Source: Nocardioides sp. GY 10127 (GTDB taxonomy: Bacteria > Actinomycetota > Actinomycetes > Propionibacteriales > Nocardioidaceae). Taken from it: a stretch of 64,000 nucleotides of DNA. The position numbers and the translations under genes were made by a program. The notes under the pieces are model-generated. The model was not told the origin of the DNA, made no database searches, and saw only the letters and a list, made by a program, of their open reading frames with translations. Location: contig NZ_STGL01000001.1 in NCBI RefSeq assembly GCF_004919085.1, forward strand, positions 1 to 64,000. The letters run 5' to 3'. The stretch's first letter is position 1; every line of letters starts with the position of its first letter. This document shows positions 57,830 to 64,000 of the stretch, piece by piece.

Positions 57830-58198
57830 GTGCACATCGACAAGGACCTCGTGGCCGCCTCGGCCACGCCGCTCGTGCTCGGCATCCTGGCCGAGGAGGA
57901 GTCCTCGTACGGGTACGCGATCCTCAAGCGGGTGCGCGAGCTCTCGGACGGACGCATGGAGTGGACGGACGGGATGCTCTACCCGCTCCTGCACCGGCTC
58001 GAGCGCCAGGGCCTCGTCGGCGCCTCCTGGGGGACGTCGGAGGAGGGCCGGCGGCGCAAGCACTACGCCCTCACCGAGGCCGGTCGGCGTCAGCTCGCCG
58101 AGCGGCAGAGCCAGTGGGCGGTCGTGAGCCAGACGCTGGCCCGGGTCTGGGACGCGCCCGGTGCGGCCGGTCCGCTGTCGGGGCCGGTGCTCGCGTGA
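57830..58198 (+). CDS. PadR family transcriptional regulator
   Basis: 122 residues from GTG 57830, chosen because GGAG lies 6 bases before it (an ATG at 57818 overlaps that site). The winged helix is seen in TPLVLGILAEEESSYGYAIL then MLYPLLHRLERQGLVGASW and GRRRKHYALTEAGRRQLAER. It is coupled by a 4-bp overlap to a membrane protein with an N-terminal permease-prefix domain, a frequent pair in which the PadR protein represses the operon. It likely autoregulates through the upstream palindrome. Confidence 0.9.
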   Translation: MHIDKDLVAASATPLVLGILAEEESSYGYAILKRVRELSDGRMEWTDGMLYPLLHRLERQGLVGASWGTSEEGRRRKHYALTEAGRRQLAERQSQWAVVSQTLARVWDAPGAAGPLSGPVLA

Positions 58199-59538
58199 GC
58201 TCCGGTCTGGAGGAGCAGGTCGCGCAGTGGCGCGGCTTCGTGCGGCGGCGCGCGGTGCTGAGCGCGGACGACGTGGCCGAGCTCGAGGAGCACCTGCGCG
58301 GACAGGTGGACGACCTGAGGGCCGTCGGGCTCTCCGACGACGAGGCCTTCCTCGTCGCCGTCTCCCGGATGGGCAGCATGGACGCGCTCTCCCGGGAGTT
58401 CGCCGCGGTGCACTCCGAGCGGCTGTGGAAGCAGCTCGTGCTCAGCGACGAGGACCGGGGCCCCGCCGCCCGGGCCGCCTCCCGCCGGCGGACGTGGCTG
58501 GTGCTGGCGCTGGCCGTCGGCGCAGCGCTCACGTTCCGCGCAGCGCTGTGGCTGATGGACACCGATGTGGTGTGGCGCGCGGGCGCGGGGCTCGTGCTCC
58601 CGTGGCTGGCCGGCTCGTTCTGCCTGCGGCACCGGGTGCCGCGCGGCGTGGTGCTCACCGCCGCCGCGGGCTGGGTCGCGCTGCTCGTCGTCCTGCTGGT
58701 GTCCCCGTTCGAGGCCGGCGGCGACACCCTCGTGCTGGCCGCCGCGCACGCCCCCGTCGTGTGGTGGCTGCTCGCCGGGGCGTTCTACACCGGGGGCCGG
58801 TGGCGCGACCCGGCCCGGCGGATGGACTTCGTGCGCTTCACCGGCGAGTGGGCCGTCTACTACTTCCTCCTCGCCGCCGGCGGAGGCGCCCTGATCGGGC
58901 TCTCGCTCGCCGTCTTCGGTGCGGTGGGGGTGGACGCGTCACCGGTGCTGCTCTCGTGGGTCCTGCCGTGCGGGGCGGCCGGCGCGACCGTGGTCGCCGC
59001 CTGGCTGGTGGAGGCCAAGCAGAGCGTCGTGGAGAACATGGCGCCCGTGCTGGCCCGCGTGTTCTCGCCGCTCGTGCTGGCGCTGCTGGTGGCGCTGCTG
59101 GTGGCGTTCGCGCTGGACCCGCGGGTGCTGGGGGTGGACCGCGACCTGCTCGTCCTCATGACGGTCGTGCTGGTCGTCGTCCTGGGGCTGTGGCTCTACA
59201 CCGTCTCGGCGCGCCGGCCGGAGGCGCCGGTGGGGGCCTGGGACCGGGGCCTCGTCGCGCTGCTCCTCGCGGCCGTCGCGGTCGACCTCGTGGTGCTGGT
59301 GGCCATGGCCGGACGCATCGCCGAGCTCGGCCTCACGCCGAACCGCGCCGCCGCTCTCGGCCTCAACCTCCTGCTGCTGGGCGACCTGGTGGGCTCGGCG
59401 TGGCTGGCGATCGGCTTCGCGCGGCAGGCGCGCCCGTTCTCGGCGCTCGAGCGTTGGCAGACGTCCTCCCTGCCCGTGCTCGGCGCCTGGGCGGCCCTCG
59501 TGGCCGTCGCGTGGGGGCCCCTGTTCTCCTGGACGTGA
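58195..59538 (+). CDS. membrane protein with permease-prefix-like N-terminal domain
   Basis: 447 residues from GTG 58195. The N-terminal soluble helical prefix (FVRRRAVLSADDVAELEEHL, SDDEAFLVAVSRMGSMDALS) is followed by ten or so hydrophobic segments such as TWLVLALAVGAALTFRAALW, VLTAAAGWVALLVVLLVS and LLVALLVAFALDPRVLGV. The prefix domain is typical of proteins encoded next to PadR regulators. Transport or sensor role unknown. Stop at 59538 is 18 bp before the convergent DUF389 gene stop. Confidence 0.8.
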   Translation: MSSGLEEQVAQWRGFVRRRAVLSADDVAELEEHLRGQVDDLRAVGLSDDEAFLVAVSRMGSMDALSREFAAVHSERLWKQLVLSDEDRGPAARAASRRRTWLVLALAVGAALTFRAALWLMDTDVVWRAGAGLVLPWLAGSFCLRHRVPRGVVLTAAAGWVALLVVLLVSPFEAGGDTLVLAAAHAPVVWWLLAGAFYTGGRWRDPARRMDFVRFTGEWAVYYFLLAAGGGALIGLSLAVFGAVGVDASPVLLSWVLPCGAAGATVVAAWLVEAKQSVVENMAPVLARVFSPLVLALLVALLVAFALDPRVLGVDRDLLVLMTVVLVVVLGLWLYTVSARRPEAPVGAWDRGLVALLLAAVAVDLVVLVAMAGRIAELGLTPNRAAALGLNLLLLGDLVGSAWLAIGFARQARPFSALERWQTSSLPVLGAWAALVAVAWGPLFSWT

Positions 59539-59555
59539 GCCGTCCCGGGCGGCCC

Positions 59556-61202
59556 TCACGGGGAGGTGCGCGGCTCCAGCCACTGCACCGAGACGTCCAC
59601 GGGGCGGCCGAGGATCTCCTCGACGCGCGCGTCGAGGTCGGAGGTCGGGGGAGGACGCACCGCGGAGACCAGCAGGACGCCGACCCCGCCGTCGTCGGTG
59701 ACGACCTGGAGCACCTGGGCGTCCGGGACGGGCGCGAGCCACGCGTCGAGCGCGGAGCGCACGGCGGCCTCCTCGTCCTCGCTCCTGACGGCGTCGAGGC
59801 CGGTCGTGGCGAGCGGGATCGCCAGGACCGCCAGGGCGAGCCCGCCCGCGAGGGAGAGCGTGAGCAGTCGGTGGCCGCCGAGCCCGGCGACCGTCCCGAA
59901 GCCGTGCAGCACGAGGACGGCGCCGGTCGCCACGACGATCGCCACCATGTTGATCGCGAAGAGCAGGAAGGCGCCCAGGGCCTCGCTCGGTCGCCCGCCT
60001 GCCAGGCACGAGCCGGACACGCACAGCGGAGGCACGAGCGAGACCGCGATCGCGACGCCGGGCAGGGAGTCGCCGACGTCGGCGCGCACGAGCGCGAGCC
60101 CGCCCGCGACCCCGGCGGCGAGCGCCACGGCCAGGTCGGGCAGGGCGGGGGCGGTCCTGGCCAGGACCTGCTCCCCGTCGAGCAGGACGACGAGGTCGCG
60201 GGTCGTGGCCGCGATGAGCATCGAGACCGCCAGCACCGCCAGGGTGCCGCCGGTCAGCACCAGCGCGGCGCGGGCCGCGCGACGCCCGGCCCCGGCCACG
60301 AGGCCGACCGCCAGGGCCTGGATCGGCCCCATGAGCGGGGCGACGATCATGCCGCCGATGACCGCGGCGACCGAGCCCGCCAGCACGCCGTAGGTGGCGA
60401 TCACGGTGGCCAGGACCAGCAGCAGCACGAACCGCGCGAGCCGCTGTCTCGCCTGCGGACCGTCGAAGTGCACGCGGTCCGCGAGGGCGGCCCGCTCGTC
60501 GGGCGTCATGGCCCCACCACGGGGGATCGGCGCGGTGACCCACGGCCGCCCGTCCTGGTCGTCGGGGTCGGCGACGGGAGTGGTCACGGGGCCGGCGGTG
60601 GGGTCGGCGGTGGGATCGCGGGGCTCCAGGGCGCGCAGGGTGACGACCAGCCCGCCGGCCAGCCACGCGAACGCCAGCGTCACCAGCGCCGCCTGGCCGA
60701 AGAGGTCGGTGAGCAGCAGCCCGGCGACGGCCCCCGCCGTCTCGGCGGCGGCCAGCCCCGCGAGCCACGCCCTGGCCCCGGTGCGGTCTCCGACGGTCGC
60801 GAGGGCGAGCAGGTCCCCGGCCGCGCGGACGGCCAGCACCGCACCGGCGGCCCGGGCGGGGGTGCCGGCGTCACCGGGCGCCGCGAGCAGCACCACCGCC
60901 CCGGCGAGCGGGGCCAGGGCGCGCACGGCCGCTGCTCGGCGTCCGGCAGGGTGCACGCGCCGGACCTCGGCCACCTCCGCGGTGGCCAGCCCCAGGAAGG
61001 CCAGGCCGATGGCCGGGGTGAGGGTCGCGTGGTCGAGGGGGAGCAGGACCCACGCGAGCAGCACCGCGAGCACCAGCAGCGAACGCAGCGCGGCGGGCGC
61101 CAGGAGCCCGCGGCCGAGCGGTGCCGGCCCCGCGGGTGCCGGAGCGGGGGCACCAGTGGCGGCGGGCGCGGCGGGCGGACGTGACGATCCCCCTGACGTC
61201 AT
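59556..61202 (-). CDS. DUF389 membrane protein
   Basis: 548 residues from ATG 61202. The N-terminal half is hydrophobic with about seven segments and Ala-rich; the DUF389 signature is in the second half: YGVLAGSVAAVIGGMIVAPL then MGPIQALAVGLV, with GGLALVRADVGDSLPGVAIA and VSLVPPLCVSGSCLAGG. DUF389 (TIGR00341-like) proteins are of unknown function. The extra N-terminal membrane half makes it longer than the usual ~300-450 residues. Convergent with the PadR pair. Confidence 0.85.
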   Translation of the reverse strand: MTSGGSSRPPAAPAATGAPAPAPAGPAPLGRGLLAPAALRSLLVLAVLLAWVLLPLDHATLTPAIGLAFLGLATAEVAEVRRVHPAGRRAAAVRALAPLAGAVVLLAAPGDAGTPARAAGAVLAVRAAGDLLALATVGDRTGARAWLAGLAAAETAGAVAGLLLTDLFGQAALVTLAFAWLAGGLVVTLRALEPRDPTADPTAGPVTTPVADPDDQDGRPWVTAPIPRGGAMTPDERAALADRVHFDGPQARQRLARFVLLLVLATVIATYGVLAGSVAAVIGGMIVAPLMGPIQALAVGLVAGAGRRAARAALVLTGGTLAVLAVSMLIAATTRDLVVLLDGEQVLARTAPALPDLAVALAAGVAGGLALVRADVGDSLPGVAIAVSLVPPLCVSGSCLAGGRPSEALGAFLLFAINMVAIVVATGAVLVLHGFGTVAGLGGHRLLTLSLAGGLALAVLAIPLATTGLDAVRSEDEEAAVRSALDAWLAPVPDAQVLQVVTDDGGVGVLLVSAVRPPPTSDLDARVEEILGRPVDVSVQWLEPRTSP

Positions 61203-61272
61203 GCGCCGAGGCTAGGGACGGCCGCCGGGCCGGGGGAGGGCTCGCCCGCCGCGCTGTGCGATCGGGAACGGG

Positions 61273-62202
61273 TCAGCCCGCGGTGCCGGCGGTGGCCCCG
61301 GAGCGGGCCACGCCCCACAGCGCGGCGACGTGCCCGGCGTCCGTGCCGCAGCAGCCGCCGACGACGCGGACGGCCGGCATCCGGTCGCGCACGGCGGCCG
61401 TCGCGCCGGTGAGCAGGTCGAGGTCGCCGGCGTCGAGGTCGTCCGCCTCGTCCAGCTCGGTGTGGCTGAGGGTGGAGGCGTTGGGCCGGAAGAACGTGAG
61501 GCGCTCCTGCCAGGGGCCGCCGTCGAGGCCGGCCAGCACGTGGAGCGGGTGGGCGCAGTTGAGGCCGTACCAGTCGGCGGGGGCGACCTCGTCGACGACG
61601 TCGATCGCCTCGGCGACCGTCCGTCCGTCGGGGAGCCGGCCGTCCGTCTCGACCGTGAAGGAGACCGCCACCGGCAGGCCCACCGAGCGCGCAGCGCGGA
61701 CGATCCCGATCGCCTCGGCGGGTGCCGTCATCGTCATCGCGTGCACCAGGTCGGCGCCGGCCGCGTCGAAGGAGCGGAGCTGGCGCAGGTGGTAGTCGGC
61801 CGCCTCGTCCGCGTCGGAGCCCGCGGCCACGTACCCGTCGCCGCGGGGCCCCACGACCCCGGAGACGAGCGCGCGGCGCAGGTCGGCGCCCTCGGCGATG
61901 CCCCGTGCCAGGCGGACCGCCAGACGGTTCACCCGGTCCAGGCCCGCAGCGTCGTAGCCCACGCGGGCGCCCCAGTCGGGGTTGGCCCGCCACGTGGGGG
62001 TCTCGACGAGGAGACCTGCGTCGGCGCGGTCGGCGATCGCGGCGAAGGCGAGGTAGTACTCGCGCAGGAGCCGTGCCCCCTCGTGCTCCTCGACCAGGGG
62101 GAACGCGGCGAACTCCGGGAGGTCGATCCCACGGTGGAAGATCAGGTCGGTCTCCAGCCCCGCGTCCGTGACCCACGCCGTGCCCTGCAAGAGACCGCTC
62201 AT
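61273..62202 (-). CDS. homocysteine S-methyltransferase family protein
   Basis: 309 residues from ATG 62202 (in-frame ATG at 62232 also exists). Zinc/homocysteine-binding cysteines: GLNCAHPL in the middle and VVGGCCGTDAGH near the C-terminus, the classic two-part motif. The N-terminal VTDAGLETDLIFHRGIDLPE is typical of the branch using S-methylmethionine or betaine-type donors rather than MetH. It methylates homocysteine to methionine. It stands alone, with a 342-bp gap upstream (62203-62544) in which I see no gene. Confidence 0.9.
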   Translation of the reverse strand: MSGLLQGTAWVTDAGLETDLIFHRGIDLPEFAAFPLVEEHEGARLLREYYLAFAAIADRADAGLLVETPTWRANPDWGARVGYDAAGLDRVNRLAVRLARGIAEGADLRRALVSGVVGPRGDGYVAAGSDADEAADYHLRQLRSFDAAGADLVHAMTMTAPAEAIGIVRAARSVGLPVAVSFTVETDGRLPDGRTVAEAIDVVDEVAPADWYGLNCAHPLHVLAGLDGGPWQERLTFFRPNASTLSHTELDEADDLDAGDLDLLTGATAAVRDRMPAVRVVGGCCGTDAGHVAALWGVARSGATAGTAG

Positions 62203-62544
62203 CACACGCACCCCTCCCGTGACCCGGGTCACCTCCCGGTGCGGTCGGGTCTACCACGCGGGCGCCGCGGCGGGGAGGGGCGTCACCGGCGCCGGAGTCC
62301 CGCGGAACAGCCCTGGTGCCGCCCCGCGTCACACGGCGCCCACCACCCCGGCACCACCCTGGGACCGGCGGCGCGAGAAATCTCGCGCGGCGGCCCGGCC
62401 GGCGGCACAGTGAGGATCGCGGGGGCGGTGGACGTATGTACCTCAATGTGGGGATGCGGCTGCCGAAGAGGAACGGAGCAGGCGCGTGTCGAGCAGGATC
62501 CCACGCGCGCCGTCCGCCCCAGCACCGCCAGCCAGGAGCCCGAG

Positions 62545-62832
62545 ATGACCGAGCACGAGCAGGTCTACGAGAAGTCCGCCGCGCTGCAGCGCACCTATGC
62601 CCACCTCCGCGACGGCCTGGAGAACGGGTATGCGCCCGGCCAGCTGCGCGCCTACGCCCAGGTCGTGGCCCGGCAGGCCCTCGAGCTCGCCGACCTCCTG
62701 GAGGCGGCCGGCCGCGAGGCCGGCATCCTCCTCTCCGCCGCGACCGGGGAGTCCGAGGCGTGCGGTGAGTCGTTCGGGCGCCCGCTCGTCATCGGCGACA
62801 CCGTGCCCGCGGAGTGGCTCGACCAGGACTGA
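62545..62832 (+). CDS. small helical protein of unknown function
   Basis: 95 residues from ATG 62545 with CAGGAG upstream. Entirely helical in appearance ([60 protein letters not shown]) and acidic at its end ([12 protein letters not shown]). No family recognised. The preceding 342 bp (62203-62544) hold no supported gene. The strong ribosome site and codon use support expression. Confidence 0.65.
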   Translation: MTEHEQVYEKSAALQRTYAHLRDGLENGYAPGQLRAYAQVVARQALELADLLEAAGREAGILLSAATGESEACGESFGRPLVIGDTVPAEWLDQD

Positions 62833-63005
62833 CGACCGCGACGTCCGGCCCGCCTCACCCGTGGTGGGCGAGGCGTGGCGCGGGTCCGTGGCGGTTGGCT
62901 CGGGGGTCCGACGCCGCCCGGGGGGAGCGCGTTGCCGGTGTCCAGGCGCCACCCGCCCCGGCGGTCCACGCCGCACCCGGTGCGGCTGACCCCAGGGGGA
63001 CCCGC

Positions 63006-63746
63006 ATGGCCGCACCCAGCATGAGCAAGCGTCTCGCCGCCGAGTTCCTGGGCACCTTCGTGCTCGTGCTCGGGGGCTGCGGGACGGCCGTCCTCGCCAC
63101 CTCGAACACGGACGTCGGGGTCGGCTGGCTCGGCGTCGCGCTCGCCTTCGGCCTCACCGTCGTGACCATGGCCTACGCCGTCGGGCACGTGTCGGGTGGC
63201 CACTTCAACCCGGCCGTCACGCTCGGTGCCGCGGCGGGCGGACGCAACGCCTGGAAGGACACCCCGGCCTACATCGTGACCCAGCTCGTCGCAGGCGTGG
63301 TGGCCGGCGCCGTGCTCCTGCTCATCGCCAGCGGGCAGGACGGCTTCTCCGCGACGGAGAGCGGCTTCGCGTCCAACGGGTACGGCGACCGCTCGCCCAT
63401 GGGCTACGGCCTCCTGGCCTGCCTGGTGACGGAGGTCGTGCTCACCGCGATCTTCCTGTTCGTCATCCTCGGTTCCACCGACTCCCGCGCGCCCAAGGGC
63501 CTGGCGCCGCTGGCCATCGGCCTCGCGCTGACCCTCATCCACCTCATCAGCATCCCGGTCACGAACACCTCGGTGAACCCGGCCCGGTCGATCGGCGTGG
63601 GTCTCTTCGCCGGCGGGGACGCCATCGCCCAGCTGTGGCTCTTCATCGTCGCCCCGATCGCCGGCGCGCTGATCGCCGGCTTCAGCTATGCCTTCCTCCT
63701 CGGAGACGAGGAGCCGGTGAGCCTGCCGGAGGCGATGGAGTCCTGA
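63006..63746 (+). CDS. aqpZ: Aquaporin Z-like water channel
   Basis: 246 residues from ATG 63006 (GGGGGA upstream; ATG 63021 also possible). Six membrane helices and both NPA loops: HFNPAVTLG and SVNPARSIG. The Arg after the second NPA is present and the first NPA is followed by Val, as in water-selective AqpZ rather than GlpF. A complete single-gene unit. Confidence 0.95.
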   Translation: MAAPSMSKRLAAEFLGTFVLVLGGCGTAVLATSNTDVGVGWLGVALAFGLTVVTMAYAVGHVSGGHFNPAVTLGAAAGGRNAWKDTPAYIVTQLVAGVVAGAVLLLIASGQDGFSATESGFASNGYGDRSPMGYGLLACLVTEVVLTAIFLFVILGSTDSRAPKGLAPLAIGLALTLIHLISIPVTNTSVNPARSIGVGLFAGGDAIAQLWLFIVAPIAGALIAGFSYAFLLGDEEPVSLPEAMES

Positions 63747-63901
63747 GCCGTCAGGGCCGCCCAGCAGGCGTCAGGGAGTAGCGGACGCATCCGGTCTAGA
63801 TCGTGGTGCGGCGGTGCTCGCACCGGGCTGAAGAGCGCTCCTATGCTCCGGGCGTCCGTTCCCCGGCCCCGCTCGCGGCGAGCGGAGAAGGAGCCGTCGC
63901 G

Positions 63902-64000
63902 ATGCGCTGGCCCGGTCCGTCCACGTCCTGGTCCCTGCCCGGTCTCTCGGCCTGTCTCTCGGCCGCTCTCCCCGCCGGTCGCACGGCCAGGCTGCTACGG
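63902..64000 (+). CDS. possible gene start running off the window edge
   Basis: ATG 63902 with GGAGAAGGAG 9 bases upstream opens a frame with no stop to the window end (33 codons: RWPGPSTSWSLPGLSACLSA at the start). Too short to identify; a coding start is suggested only by the ribosome site. Confidence 0.35.
   Translation, partial: MRWPGPSTSWSLPGLSACLSAALPAGRTARLLR

Noticed and set aside
58161..61184. 1007-residue plus-strand frame
   Set aside because: Overlaps the permease-prefix protein in another frame and the DUF389 gene antisense; low-complexity Arg/Gly/Gln translation.

Overview
The window is very GC-rich, uses GTG starts freely and carries many 4-bp ATGA/GTGA gene overlaps. Its core gene order matches the tlyA-nadK-recN-steA-mctB-pyrG ... 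xerD ... parA-scpA-scpB-rluB-cmk-der block known from Mycobacterium tuberculosis (about Rv1692 to Rv1713). This marks a chromosomal piece of an actinobacterium. A Micrococcales-type host (for example the Cellulomonas/Intrasporangiaceae range) is my guess and is not proven by anything here.

Layout. Positions 1-420 hold the end of an rRNA operon (23S 3' end, 5S, terminator). Positions 479-28667 are conserved chromosome: a DUF1015 gene, a HAD phosphatase, tlyA, nadK, recN, steA and the mctB/steB partner, pyrG, pepN (reverse strand), an ADP-ribose Nudix hydrolase, xerD, a Ski2-like helicase, a GNAT gene, then a tightly coupled run parA - RHH protein - scpA - scpB - rluB - tyrA - cmk - plsC - der - methyltransferase. 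Together these cover rRNA modification, NAD(P) and CTP supply, DNA repair, chromosome segregation and condensation, cell separation and ribosome assembly. Two kinds of palindromic repeat sit in intergenic gaps.

Positions 28967-54503 are an integrated conjugative element of about 25.4 kb, inserted in the 3' end of a tRNA-Pro(GGG) gene and bounded by a 93-bp direct repeat with one mismatch. Its left part is a classical actinomycete ICE (pSAM2-like) kit: integrase, excisionase, RepSA-type replication initiator, WhiB-like protein, FtsK/TraB-type DNA translocase, a Pra-like activator, an XRE regulator and a Pif-like Nudix protein. Unusually, the element also carries a type IV secretion-like operon (VirB2-, VirB3-, VirB6- and VirB4-like proteins plus a two-domain cell-wall hydrolase). 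Cargo includes an AT-richer AAA_13/RloC-like ATPase, an HD-domain protein, and a three-gene module at the right end. That module has an HTH-M78 protease gene and a gene of unknown function, divergent from a 1239-residue protein that joins a PD-(D/E)XK-like nuclease, an N6-adenine DNA methyltransferase and an RNase H-like (YprB/TM0106-type) exonuclease domain. This fusion is the best candidate for an undescribed defence system.

From 54504 the chromosome resumes: a mycothiol-dependent maleylpyruvate isomerase-type protein, a GIY-YIG protein, a calcium/cation antiporter, a PadR regulator with its likely operator and membrane partner, a DUF389 membrane protein, a homocysteine methyltransferase, a small conserved-looking protein, an aquaporin, and a possible gene start running off the right edge. 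Domain assignments are by eye from motifs; no database search was run.
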